From Alloactinosynnema sp. L-07 (GTDB lineage Bacteria > Actinomycetota > Actinomycetes > Mycobacteriales > Pseudonocardiaceae), in contig NZ_LN850107.1 in NCBI RefSeq assembly GCF_900070365.1, forward strand, positions 3,720,001-3,784,000: a DNA stretch of 64,000 nucleotides, given 5' to 3'. The notes beneath the pieces were generated by a model, which was not told where the DNA came from, did no database searches, and saw only the letters and a list, made by a program, of their open reading frames with translations. Made by a program: the position numbers and the translations under genes. Positions 47,079 to 55,052 of this stretch are shown here, piece by piece. Numbering within the stretch: the stretch's first letter is position 1; every line of letters starts with the position of its first letter.

Positions 47079-47786
47079 GTGCGATTCCAGCGTGCGGCCG
47101 TCGGCGCGATCTCGCTCGCGGTAGTCGGCGGCGGCATCGCCACGGTCGCCATGCTCGCCCCCGCCGACGACGGGCGCACCCCGGTGAGCGCGCTCCCCCA
47201 GCCCACCGCCACCCGCCCGGCTGATCGAGCGGCTCCGCGCACCCCCGGCTGGCAGGTCATCACCGACCCCACCGCGGCGATCACCTACGAGGTCCCGCCG
47301 ACGTGGACCCTCGCCGAGAACAGCGAGTCACTGGAGTCATCCAGCGGAGTCGAACTCGGCCACCTCGCCGACTTCGGCCCCTACCTCTGCCAGGGCGCCG
47401 AATACGGCCGCGCCTTCAGCGGCAGCGGCCTCACCGACGGCACCACCCGCGACTCGGCGGCCGAACTCGCCGCGGCCGTCGCCGCCGACCAGTACAGCGA
47501 CGGCAGCCAAACCGCCAAAGTCACCCTCTCCAACCCCACCCGAATCACCCGCGACGGCCTGAACGGCACGATCGTCCACGCCGCGGCCGAGGTCACCGCC
47601 GACGACATCGCCGACCGCTGCGCGAGCACCAAGGGCACGGTGGTCGTGGTCGCTTTGACGACCAAGGCGGGAACGTCGGTAGTCGTCCTGGCCGCCGACG
47701 CCGACACGGGCTCGACCCCGAGCGCGCCCCTGGTCACCTATGAGGAAGTGACCGCGATCGCGGAGAGCGTGCGCCCGTCGGGCTGA
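47079..47786 (+). CDS. Secreted protein, function unknown
   Basis: A 235-residue exported protein with an N-terminal signal or anchor (VGAISLAVVGGGIATVAML), a Pro/Ala linker, and a domain starting GWQVITDPTAAITYEVPPTWTL that ends VTYEEVTAIAESVRPSG. The pattern 'Y-E/D-V-P-x-x-W' and the 'I-x-x-S-V-R-P' ending are shared with the larger protein at 48676-49629, so they are paralogous domains. Two Cys (LCQGAEYG, RCASTKG) may form a disulphide. GTG 47079 is the first start. Single gene. Confidence 0.72.
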   Translation: MRFQRAAVGAISLAVVGGGIATVAMLAPADDGRTPVSALPQPTATRPADRAAPRTPGWQVITDPTAAITYEVPPTWTLAENSESLESSSGVELGHLADFGPYLCQGAEYGRAFSGSGLTDGTTRDSAAELAAAVAADQYSDGSQTAKVTLSNPTRITRDGLNGTIVHAAAEVTADDIADRCASTKGTVVVVALTTKAGTSVVVLAADADTGSTPSAPLVTYEEVTAIAESVRPSG

Positions 47787-47941
47787 CTACGCGGGCAGTT
47801 TCGGCCACAGCACCTCAGCCTTGGCCGGAGGTCCGTGGGAACGCTCAACGGCGTGGTCGGCGCTGTGGTCGCGACCGTTGATCCATCCCGCCTGTCGAAA
47901 GCGGCGGCCGTCCCGTCGGTCCCCCGTGCCACCATGGCTGG

Positions 47942-48679
47942 GTGACCGACACCCTCGTGCTCTGGGACATCGACCTGACCCTCGTCGACTACAGCGGCAT
48001 CGGCAAGCTCTGGTACGGCCAAGCCGTCAATGCCGTCCTCGGCGTCGACATCGAACACGTTCCCCTGTTCCCCGGTCGCACCGAGCGCTCACTCACCGCC
48101 GAGATCCTCACCGCGCACGGGGCCGAGCTCAGCGAGGACAACATCCAGCGCATGTTCGCCGAGCTCGTCCGCCTCGCCGACGAAGCCGATCTCGCCTCGC
48201 TTGGTCGTGCCCTGCCCGGTGCCGCGGCGATTCTGGAGGCGCTCGCCAACCGCGCGGACGTCGTCCAGTCGCTGGTGACGGGCAACCTGCCCGAACTCGC
48301 CGACCGCAAGCTCACCCCGTTCGGCCTGCACGACTACGTCGACTTCGAGATCGGTGGCTACGGCTCCCTGTCCGAGCACCGCCATGACCTGGTGTCGGCC
48401 GCCATGGCCGCCGCGGGTGGCAAGCACGGCACCACGTTCGCCCCCAGGTCGGTCGTCGTCATCGGCGACACCCCGCACGACGTCGAGGCCGCGCTGCACC
48501 ACGGCGCCGTCGGCGTCGGCGTCGCGACCGGGCGCCACACGGCCGCCGATCTGACCGCCGCCGGAGCCCACCTCGTGCTCGACGACCTGTCCGACACCCC
48601 GGCCGTGCTGTCCGGTCTGCTCGGATGCGTGGGTTCCGATCTCGGGCGACAGGGAGACCAACTACCGTCTGGGGCATGA
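47942..48679 (+). CDS. HAD-family hydrolase
   Basis: A 245-residue phosphatase-like enzyme. The catalytic motif LVLWDIDLTLVD (Asp9 and Asp11) is at the N-terminus, SLVTGNLPELA is motif II, and VVVIGDTPHDVEAALHHGA (about 173-191) is motif IV with two acidic residues. The helical cap follows motif I. Substrates are small phosphorylated metabolites such as 2-phosphoglycolate or beta-phosphoglucomutase-type compounds; not resolved. GTG 47942 is the start. Its stop overlaps the next ATG (ATGA, 48676-48679). Confidence 0.88.
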   Translation: MTDTLVLWDIDLTLVDYSGIGKLWYGQAVNAVLGVDIEHVPLFPGRTERSLTAEILTAHGAELSEDNIQRMFAELVRLADEADLASLGRALPGAAAILEALANRADVVQSLVTGNLPELADRKLTPFGLHDYVDFEIGGYGSLSEHRHDLVSAAMAAAGGKHGTTFAPRSVVVIGDTPHDVEAALHHGAVGVGVATGRHTAADLTAAGAHLVLDDLSDTPAVLSGLLGCVGSDLGRQGDQLPSGA

Positions 48680-49629
48680 GCACCCCAGGGGGTCCGTACT
48701 GGCAGGAACCACCGCCGCAGTACCAGGTCGACCCGATCACCGGTAGGCCCAATTACTTCCAGCCCCAGCAGCAGCAGCCCTACGGCGGCTACCAGGGGTT
48801 CGGCATGTACCAGCCGCCGGAGCCGCCCAAGCCCAACCGGACTCCCTGGATCTTGGCCCTGGTCGCCGTCCTGGTCCTGGTCGGCGGCGGCGTGACCGCG
48901 TTCCTGCTCCTCAAGGACGACGAGTCGCCGACGCCGACCGCCGGACCGACGTCAAGTTCGGCGCCCACCACGACCAAGGGCAAGCCCAGCAGCCCGACGC
49001 CGAAGCCGACCACGGCCAAGCCGACCACGTCGAGGACGCCGACCGAGGTCGACGACGTCAAGGTCGACGCGGTCACCCCCGGCTTCCAGGGCGTGCTGTC
49101 GTACAAGGACAAGATCGCCTACGACGTCCCCGCTGACTGGAAGATCGAGACCCCGGGCACGGTCGTCGGCTTCGAGGACAACAACGGCAAGGTCGTCGCG
49201 ATCATGCACGGCGTCACGACCTACCGGCACAACGCGTGCCCCGCGGTCAAGGGGTCCTACCGCGGCCACGTCGGCATGGTCAACGCGGGCGACGCCGACG
49301 TCACCCGCGCGGCCAAGAACGGCGCGAAGCTGTTCGCCGACGGTGCCGCGATCAACAAGGACAACACGAAGGCACCCGTCGCCGTGACCGAGCCGGTGCC
49401 GACCAAGGTCGGCCAGGGCAAGATCGACGCGATGATGGCGACCGCGACGATGACGGTGAACCAGCCCGGCGAGTGCCCGTCGCCGTCGGTGCTGTTCACC
49501 TCGGTGGCGTTCAAGGTCAAGAGCGACACGTTCGTCCTGATCAGCTACCAGGACCAGGGCGTCGCCGACGCGCTGCCGCCCGAGGTGCTGGAGAAGATCA
49601 TCGCCAGCGTCCGGCCATACGAGGGGTAA
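48676..49629 (+). CDS. Membrane-anchored extracytoplasmic protein, paralogue of the 47.1 kb protein
   Basis: A 317-residue protein: a Pro/Gln/Tyr-rich N-terminus (PPQYQVDPITGRPNYFQPQQ, typical of actinomycete membrane proteins with disordered cytoplasmic tails), one membrane helix (TPWILALVAVLVLVGGGVTAFLLL, about residues 55-78), a Ser/Thr/Pro wall-spanning linker (about 85-120) and a domain resembling the 47.1 kb protein (KIAYDVPADWKIE, ending IIASVRPYEG). Two Cys (HNACPAV, GECPSPS) may pair. It overlaps the HAD gene by 4 bases, so the two are co-translated. Function unknown. Confidence 0.75.
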   Translation: MSTPGGPYWQEPPPQYQVDPITGRPNYFQPQQQQPYGGYQGFGMYQPPEPPKPNRTPWILALVAVLVLVGGGVTAFLLLKDDESPTPTAGPTSSSAPTTTKGKPSSPTPKPTTAKPTTSRTPTEVDDVKVDAVTPGFQGVLSYKDKIAYDVPADWKIETPGTVVGFEDNNGKVVAIMHGVTTYRHNACPAVKGSYRGHVGMVNAGDADVTRAAKNGAKLFADGAAINKDNTKAPVAVTEPVPTKVGQGKIDAMMATATMTVNQPGECPSPSVLFTSVAFKVKSDTFVLISYQDQGVADALPPEVLEKIIASVRPYEG

Positions 49630-49637
49630 CGACCAGA

Positions 49638-49672
49638 AGACCCCCGCGCGGCACGTCGCCGCGCGGGGGTCT
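49638..49672. terminator. Bidirectional intrinsic terminator
   Basis: A perfect 15-bp stem (49638-49652 with 49658-49672) closes a 5-base ACGTC loop between the converging 48.7 kb gene and proS. Confidence 0.85.
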
Positions 49673-49677
49673 CGGTT

Positions 49678-51423
49678 TCAGCTCTTGGCCAGCGCGGTGA
49701 GGTGGGCGACGATGCCGTCGACCGGCAGCTCGGTCTTCTCGCCGGTGGCGCGGTCCTTGACCTCGACCAGCCCGTTGGCCAGTCCGCGGCCGACCACCAC
49801 GATCGTCGGCACCCCGATGAGCTCGGCGTCCTTGAACTTCACGCCCGGCGAGGCGTTGCGGTCGTCGAGCAGGACCGACAGCCCGGCCGCGTCCAGCTCG
49901 GCGGCCAGCTTCTCGCCGCCCTCGCGCAAGGTGTCGTCCTTGCCCGCGATGACCAGGTGGATGTCAGCGGGCGCGATCCCGCGCGGCCACAGGATGCCCA
50001 GCTCGTCGTGGTTCTGCTCGGCCAGCACGGCGACCAGCCGGGAGACGCCGATGCCATAGGAACCCATGGTGATGCGGACCGGCTTGGAGTCCGGACCCAG
50101 CGCGTCGAGCGAGAACGCGTCGGCGTACTTGCGGCCGAGCTGGAAGATGTGGCCGATCTCGATGCCGCGCGCGGCGACCAGGGTGCCCTCGCCGTCCGGC
50201 GCGGGGTCGCCCTCGCGGACCTCGGCGGCCTCGATCGTGCCGTCCGGGGTGAAGTCGCGGCCCGCGACCAGGTCGACCACGTGGTGATCGGCCTTGTCCG
50301 CGCCGGTCACCCAGGCGGTGCCGGTGACCACGCGCGGGTCGACCAGGTAGCGCACGCCGTTGTCCAGCAGCGCCTTCGGGCCGATGTAGCCCTTGACCAG
50401 GAACGGGTTCTTCGCGAAGTCGGCGTCCTCCAGGATCGCCACCTCCGCCGGGCTCACCGCCGCCTCGACGCGCTTGAAGTCCACCTCGCGGTCGCCGGGC
50501 ACGCCGACCGCCAGCAGCTCCCACTCGCCCGCGGGCTGACGGATCTTGAGCAGGACGTTCTTGAGCGTGTCGGCCGCGGTGAACGTCCGACCCAGGTCGG
50601 TCTTGTTCAGGAAGTCGACCAGCGTCTCGATGGTCGGGGTCTCGGGCGTGTGGTGCACCTGCGACTCGGCCAGGCCCGCCAGCGCGATCGCGGGCGGGGC
50701 CTGGGTGACCACGGCCTCGACGTTGGCCGCGTAGTCCGACGCGGTGCTGCGGACGAAGGTGTCCTCACCGGTCGGCGCCTCGGCCAGGAACTCCTCCGAC
50801 GCCGAGCCGCCCATCGCGCCCGAGGTGGCCGCGACGATGACGTACTGGATGCCGAGGCGGTCGAAGATCTTGATGTAGGCGTCGCGGTGCTTCTGGTAGC
50901 TCTCCGACAGGCCGTCGTCGGTGAGGTCGAAGGAGTACGAGTCCTTCATCAGGAACTCGCGGCCGCGCAGGATGCCCGCGCGGGGACGCGCCTCGTCGCG
51001 GTACTTGGTCTGGATCTGGTAGAGCGTGACCGGGTAGTCCTTGTACGAGTTGTACTCGCCCTTCACGGTGAGGGTGAACAGCTCCTCGTGGGTGGGGCCG
51101 AGCAAGTAGTCGGCACCCTTGCGGTCCTTGAGGCGGAACAGGTTCGGGCCGTACTCGGTCCACCGGTTGGTCGCCTCGTAGGGCTCCCTCGGCAACAGGG
51201 CGGGGAACTGGATCTCCTGGGCGCCCATGGCGTCCATCTCCTCGCGCACCACCCGCTCGATGTTGCGCAGCACGCGCAGGCCCAGCGGCAGCCAGGAGTA
51301 CCCGCCCGGTGCGACGCGGCGGACGTACCCGGCGCGAACCAGCAGCTTGTGGCTGGGCACCTCGGCGTCCGCCGGGTCCTCGCGCAGTGTGCGCAGGAAC
51401 AACGACGACATCCTGGTGATCAC
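49678..51423 (-). CDS. proS: Prolyl-tRNA synthetase
   Basis: A 581-residue class II aminoacyl-tRNA synthetase charging tRNA-Pro. The N-terminal [41 protein letters not shown], the motif 2 region [29 protein letters not shown] (about 133-162), the YbaK-like editing insert (about 230-385) and the [13 protein letters not shown] motif 3 are all present, as in bacterial-type enzymes. GTG 51421-51423 with GAGGAG upstream gives the usual VITRMSSLF start; the frame is open further upstream. Single gene, convergent with the 48.7 kb gene. Confidence 0.96.
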   Translation of the reverse strand: MITRMSSLFLRTLREDPADAEVPSHKLLVRAGYVRRVAPGGYSWLPLGLRVLRNIERVVREEMDAMGAQEIQFPALLPREPYEATNRWTEYGPNLFRLKDRKGADYLLGPTHEELFTLTVKGEYNSYKDYPVTLYQIQTKYRDEARPRAGILRGREFLMKDSYSFDLTDDGLSESYQKHRDAYIKIFDRLGIQYVIVAATSGAMGGSASEEFLAEAPTGEDTFVRSTASDYAANVEAVVTQAPPAIALAGLAESQVHHTPETPTIETLVDFLNKTDLGRTFTAADTLKNVLLKIRQPAGEWELLAVGVPGDREVDFKRVEAAVSPAEVAILEDADFAKNPFLVKGYIGPKALLDNGVRYLVDPRVVTGTAWVTGADKADHHVVDLVAGRDFTPDGTIEAAEVREGDPAPDGEGTLVAARGIEIGHIFQLGRKYADAFSLDALGPDSKPVRITMGSYGIGVSRLVAVLAEQNHDELGILWPRGIAPADIHLVIAGKDDTLREGGEKLAAELDAAGLSVLLDDRNASPGVKFKDAELIGVPTIVVVGRGLANGLVEVKDRATGEKTELPVDGIVAHLTALAKS

Positions 51424-51544
51424 GGTGACACTCCTCATCGGGGGCCGCACGGACTGTGCCCGCAAAGCGTAATGACCCAGCCCTGGCCAGCGCATTCGGG
51501 TTAGGGTCGACGGAATTGTCGGTGGCCCCGGCTAGCTTGCGGCC

Positions 51545-51910
51545 ATGACAATCGGACTCGGCGGCATGACCATCGACTGCGCGGACCCGCGCTCGCTCGC
51601 GAAGTTCTGGACCGCCGCATTGGACTATGAGATCGGCAGCGACTACGAGGGCGAGTTCATCTTCCTCGGCCCCAAGGGCTCCAAGCCAGGCGAGGCAGCC
51701 TACCTGGGCCTGCAAAAGGTGCCGGAGCCGCGCGTGGGCAAGAACCGGGCCCACATCGACTTCCACACCGAGGACCGGACCGCCGAAGTGGACCGCCTGG
51801 TCAGTCTGGGCGCGACTGTCCTGGCCGAACACAAGGTGCCCGGTCTGACGTGGTCGGTCCTGGCCGACCCGGAGGGCAACGAGTTCTGCGTGGGGTCGTC
51901 TAACGGCTGA
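51545..51910 (+). CDS. VOC-family (glyoxalase-like) protein
   Basis: A 121-residue single VOC (glyoxalase/bleomycin-resistance fold) protein of the 'glyoxalase-like domain' type. It opens GGMTIDCADPRSLAKFWTAALDYE, has HIDFHTEDRTAEVDRLVSLGATVL in the centre and ends LADPEGNEFCVG, which bears the usual Glu metal ligand. The substrate is unknown; members bind or modify small hydrophobic ligands. ATG 51545. It is divergent from proS, 121 bases away, and its 3' end overlaps the GNAT gene stop by 11 bases. Confidence 0.87.
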   Translation: MTIGLGGMTIDCADPRSLAKFWTAALDYEIGSDYEGEFIFLGPKGSKPGEAAYLGLQKVPEPRVGKNRAHIDFHTEDRTAEVDRLVSLGATVLAEHKVPGLTWSVLADPEGNEFCVGSSNG

Positions 51911-52850
51911 GCGAATACGTGGTCCAGCGGTCGGTGACCCGGAACCCGCACCGCTCGTAAACACCGAGGGCCCCGGTGGCGTTGCCGCTGTCGACCGCGA
52001 GTGCGGCGCGGTCGAAGCCCGCCACCTTGGCCCCGGTGAGCACCGACGCCAGCAGCGCCGTGCCGACGCCCTTGCCACGCCACGGCTTGACGGTGCCGAC
52101 ATGGCCCAGCCAGAGCTCCTTCTGGCCCGTGCCCGCTTCCTGGGCCCGCGAGGCGTAACCCATGACGTAGGCGACGATCTTGTCGTCCTCGTCGAACAGC
52201 AGCACCGTGTGCTCCGGCCGGAACGACGGGTTGCCGGTCATGTGCGCGCGCCAGTAGTCCGGTTGGGACGGGATCGAGCCCCAGTGCTCGGCGAAACACG
52301 CGTTGTGGACGACGCGCAGGTGCTCGTCGTCGGCCGGGTCGAACGTGCGCGCGGTCAGACCGTCGGGCAGGGCCAGGGTGTGCGGCTCGGTCGCCAGGTC
52401 GACACGCATGTCGAAGTAGTAGCGGATCGGCTGATAGCCGGCGGTGGTGAGCAGCGCGGCGTGGCCCTCGTTGGACTCGTGGGCGGACGACCGTGGCTCG
52501 AACGTCAGGTGGGGGCACCGCTGGTCGTGGTGGGCGCGGGCGGCCGCGGTGAGCCGGTCAAGCAGCTCGCGGCCGATGCCGCGACGGCGGTGCGACGGGC
52601 GGACGGTGGCTTCGTACTGCACGGAGTTGACCTTGACGTGGCCCGCCTTGAACCAGGAGACGCCGGTGGCCACCATCTGGTCGCCGTCGAACGCGGCGAC
52701 GGTGACGAGGCCGAGGTCGGCCATGACCTCCGCGAACTCCTCATCGCCCATGAACTCGCCGGTCTTGTCGACGGCCTCAGCCGCGTCGCACAGGTCCACC
52801 CAGGCCGCCGAGTCGCCCGCGCGCAGGGGTCGCCATTCGAGGGTCGTCAT
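51900..52850 (-). CDS. Tandem GNAT acetyltransferase
   Basis: A 316-residue protein with two GNAT domains. The first has VRPSHRRRGIGRELLDRLTAAA (about 82-103) and the second GTVKPWRGKGVGTALLASVLTGA (about 243-265), each a Q/R-x-x-G-x-G/A acetyl-CoA loop. The two-domain layout resembles mycothiol synthase (MshD) and other tandem GNATs, but no MshD-specific residues can be asserted. The acceptor is unknown. ATG 52848-52850 is used. It converges with the VOC gene and is divergent from yaaA. Confidence 0.85.
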   Translation of the reverse strand: MTTLEWRPLRAGDSAAWVDLCDAAEAVDKTGEFMGDEEFAEVMADLGLVTVAAFDGDQMVATGVSWFKAGHVKVNSVQYEATVRPSHRRRGIGRELLDRLTAAARAHHDQRCPHLTFEPRSSAHESNEGHAALLTTAGYQPIRYYFDMRVDLATEPHTLALPDGLTARTFDPADDEHLRVVHNACFAEHWGSIPSQPDYWRAHMTGNPSFRPEHTVLLFDEDDKIVAYVMGYASRAQEAGTGQKELWLGHVGTVKPWRGKGVGTALLASVLTGAKVAGFDRAALAVDSGNATGALGVYERCGFRVTDRWTTYSLSR

Positions 52851-52915
52851 GCGACGACGGTACGACCGCCCGCTCGTCGGCTCGACCGAATTTCGGGACG
52901 ACTTATGCTCACCGC

Positions 52916-53656
52916 ATGCTCGTGCTGCTGCCCCCGTCGGAGACCAAGGCCGAGGGTGGCGCGGGTGCGCCGCTCGACTTGGCCGCCCTGTCGTTTCCGG
53001 AACTCACCGCGATCCGAGAGCGCCTTGTCACCGCATTGGGTGAACTTGCCGCCGATGTCCCCGCGAGCCTGGCCGCGCTCGGGTTGTCGGAGCGGCAGAC
53101 CGACGAGGTCGCCCGCAACGCCGAGCTGACGGTGTCCCCCACCCGGCCCGCGTTGGAGCGCTACACCGGGGTTCTCTACGACGCGCTCGACGCGAAGTCG
53201 TTCACCAAGCCGCAGCGGACCCGGGCCAACCGCAGGCTCGCGGTGGCCTCGGCCCTGTTCGGTGTCGTGCGGACCGGCGACCCGATACCGGCCTACCGCC
53301 TCTCCGGCGACACCGTGCTGCCCGGGCTCGGCGGCCTGCGTACGCAGTGGAAGCCCGAACTGGAGAAGACTTTGTCCACTGTGGACGATCTGGTGGTCGA
53401 CCTTCGGTCCGGCGCCTACGCCAACCTCGCCGCGATCCCGCACGCGATCACCGTGCGCGTGGTCACCGACGACGGCGCGGGACGCCGCAAGACGGTCAGC
53501 CACTTCAACAAGGCCTACAAGGGCAAGCTCGCCGCCGCACTGGCTCTCGCGCCGCGCGAGCCGGGGTCGGTGCGGACCCTGATCTCGGTCGCGGCGGCGA
53601 ACGGGATGCGGCTGGAGCCGACCGGGAAACTCAGCTTGGACCTCGTGGTCGATTAA
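52916..53656 (+). CDS. yaaA: Peroxide stress protein YaaA (DUF328)
   Basis: A 246-residue cytoplasmic protein opening MLVLLPPSETKAEGG, the YaaA signature. It contains SPTRPALERYTGVLYDALDAKSF, then SALFGVVRTGDPIPAYRLSG, and HFNKAYKGKLAAAL near the end. E. coli YaaA lowers free iron and DNA damage under peroxide stress; here this is inferred by family. ATG 52916, divergent from the GNAT gene by 65 bases. Confidence 0.9.
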   Translation: MLVLLPPSETKAEGGAGAPLDLAALSFPELTAIRERLVTALGELAADVPASLAALGLSERQTDEVARNAELTVSPTRPALERYTGVLYDALDAKSFTKPQRTRANRRLAVASALFGVVRTGDPIPAYRLSGDTVLPGLGGLRTQWKPELEKTLSTVDDLVVDLRSGAYANLAAIPHAITVRVVTDDGAGRRKTVSHFNKAYKGKLAAALALAPREPGSVRTLISVAAANGMRLEPTGKLSLDLVVD

Positions 53657-53730
53657 TTCGGTTGACCGGCCTGACCTGGGCCGGGCACGCTGTGCGCAGA
53701 CCGGCGAAGAACGGATCGAGGAGGTGCGTC

Positions 53731-53787
53731 GTGGTGATGACTGTTCCTGTGGCGGTGCCGACCCGTCCACTCGCCCCACGTCGCTGA
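53731..53787 (+). CDS. Candidate leader peptide upstream of the RIO-type kinase
   Basis: An 18-residue frame (MVMTVPVAVPTRPLAPRR) starts at GTG 53731 with GAGGAGG 6 bases upstream, a stronger ribosome site than many genes here. It stops at TGA 53785-53787 inside a stem-loop whose 7-bp arms are GCCCCAC (53773-53779) and GTGGGGC (53796-53802). The kinase start is 43 bases further. The geometry of a translated leader overlapping a hairpin is that of an attenuator, but expression is unproven. Confidence 0.4.
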   Translation: MVMTVPVAVPTRPLAPRR

Positions 53788-53802
53788 CGCTCGCGGTGGG
53801 GC
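53773..53802 (+). promoter_or_regulatory. Hairpin overlapping leader stop (possible attenuator)
   Basis: A 7-bp stem (GCCCCAC with GTGGGGC) closes a 16-base loop. The leader peptide's last codons and stop lie in the 5' arm and loop, so a stalled or terminating ribosome would disrupt the structure. The hairpin ends 28 bases before the RIO-kinase start. Confidence 0.4.
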
Positions 53803-53830
53803 ATCCTTCCCAGGTCAAGGAGACCCACCA

Positions 53831-54796
53831 GTGCGCAAGCACGAAGACTTCCGCAACTCCGAGTTCAGCGATTTCGACTCTCCGGCTCGTGGCCGCATGC
53901 GCCGCGGGCGCTTCGACGACGACCCCCAGCCCCAGCGCTCCGGCAGGCTGACCGAGGCCGAGAAGGCCCGCCTGGCCAGGGTCCGCGATGACGCCTACAC
54001 CGCCGAACAGGAACTGCCCGACGGCGCCGCCCGCTGGTCGACCTGGGCCGACAGTGAACAGGGCCCGCACCCGCGGCCCGACTGGCTGGTCACCGACCTC
54101 GCCGCGGCCGACACCGAGCTTGGCGTACTCAAGACCGGCAAAGAGGCCGATGTATTCATCATCGAGCGCGCCGTGCCCGACGGCCCGAGCTGCCTGCTCG
54201 CGGCCAAGCGCTACCGCAGCGGTGAACACCGGATGTTCCACCGCGACGCGGGCTATCTCGAAGGCAGGCGGCTGCGCAAGTCCCGCGAGATGCGCGCCAT
54301 CACCAACCGGACTTCGTTCGGCCGCAACCTGATCGCCGAGCAATGGGCGGTCGCGGAGTTCTCCGCGCTGTCCCGGCTGTGGTCGATCGGGGCGCCCGTG
54401 CCGTATCCGGCGCAGCGCGACGGAACCGAGCTGCTGCTGGAGTTCCTCCAGGACGAAGCGGGCCACGGCGCGCCGCGGCTGGCCCAGCTGCGACCGGATC
54501 CGGACACGCTGCGCGAGCTGTGGGAGCAGCTCGTCGGCGGGCTGGAGCTGTTCGCGGTCGAGGGGCTCACCCACGGCGACCTCTCGGCCTACAACATCCT
54601 CGTCCACGACGGCCACCTCATGCTGATCGACCTTCCGCAGGTCGTGGACCTGGTGGCCAACCCGGGCGGGCCGGAGTTCCTGGCCCGTGACGTAGCCAAC
54701 ATCGCGGGCTGGTTCCGCTCGCGCGGGCTGCCGGAAGACGTCGCCGACCCGGCGACGCTGACCGAGAAACTGCTGGTCACAGCTGGTCTCGACTGA
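53831..54796 (+). CDS. RIO1-type Ser/Thr protein kinase
   Basis: A 321-residue protein kinase of the RIO family. After a charged N-terminus (about 1-60) come the ATP-binding segment VLKTGKEADVFIIER (about 100-114) with the Lys in LLAAKRYRSGEHRMF (about 126), the catalytic loop LTHGDLSAYNILVHDG (about 252-267) and the metal motif LIDLPQVVDLV (about 270-280). RIO kinases phosphorylate proteins or act as ATPases in ribosome assembly; the bacterial role is unknown. GTG 53831 has AAGGAG 9 bases upstream. A possible leader peptide and hairpin lie just upstream. Confidence 0.9.
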   Translation: MRKHEDFRNSEFSDFDSPARGRMRRGRFDDDPQPQRSGRLTEAEKARLARVRDDAYTAEQELPDGAARWSTWADSEQGPHPRPDWLVTDLAAADTELGVLKTGKEADVFIIERAVPDGPSCLLAAKRYRSGEHRMFHRDAGYLEGRRLRKSREMRAITNRTSFGRNLIAEQWAVAEFSALSRLWSIGAPVPYPAQRDGTELLLEFLQDEAGHGAPRLAQLRPDPDTLRELWEQLVGGLELFAVEGLTHGDLSAYNILVHDGHLMLIDLPQVVDLVANPGGPEFLARDVANIAGWFRSRGLPEDVADPATLTEKLLVTAGLD

Positions 54797-55052
54797 ACTG
54801 GCGGGGAGCGGCGAACGTGATGTCGGTCCCGTGGTGCAAACCGGCTACCGGACGTCAGGTAGCATGGACACGCATCGTGAGCGACACATGTACGTCGCTC
54901 CCCGCCCGGCGTCGATCGACACCGGATGGCCAGCGATGACATACCCACTATCGGCACGAAATACGTGCCGGGCTCGTCCGTGTGAAAGCCTGCCGGCCTC
55001 CTTGAGAAGAGGGCGGAGCCTCCCGAGACGTGCCACGTCCGGAGAGGACCCC

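Noticed and set aside
54797..55052. Possible cold-shock leader or small gene upstream of the DEAD-box helicase
   Set aside because: Open frames overlap it, but none has a ribosome site or conserved product; a regulatory leader is possible but unsupported.
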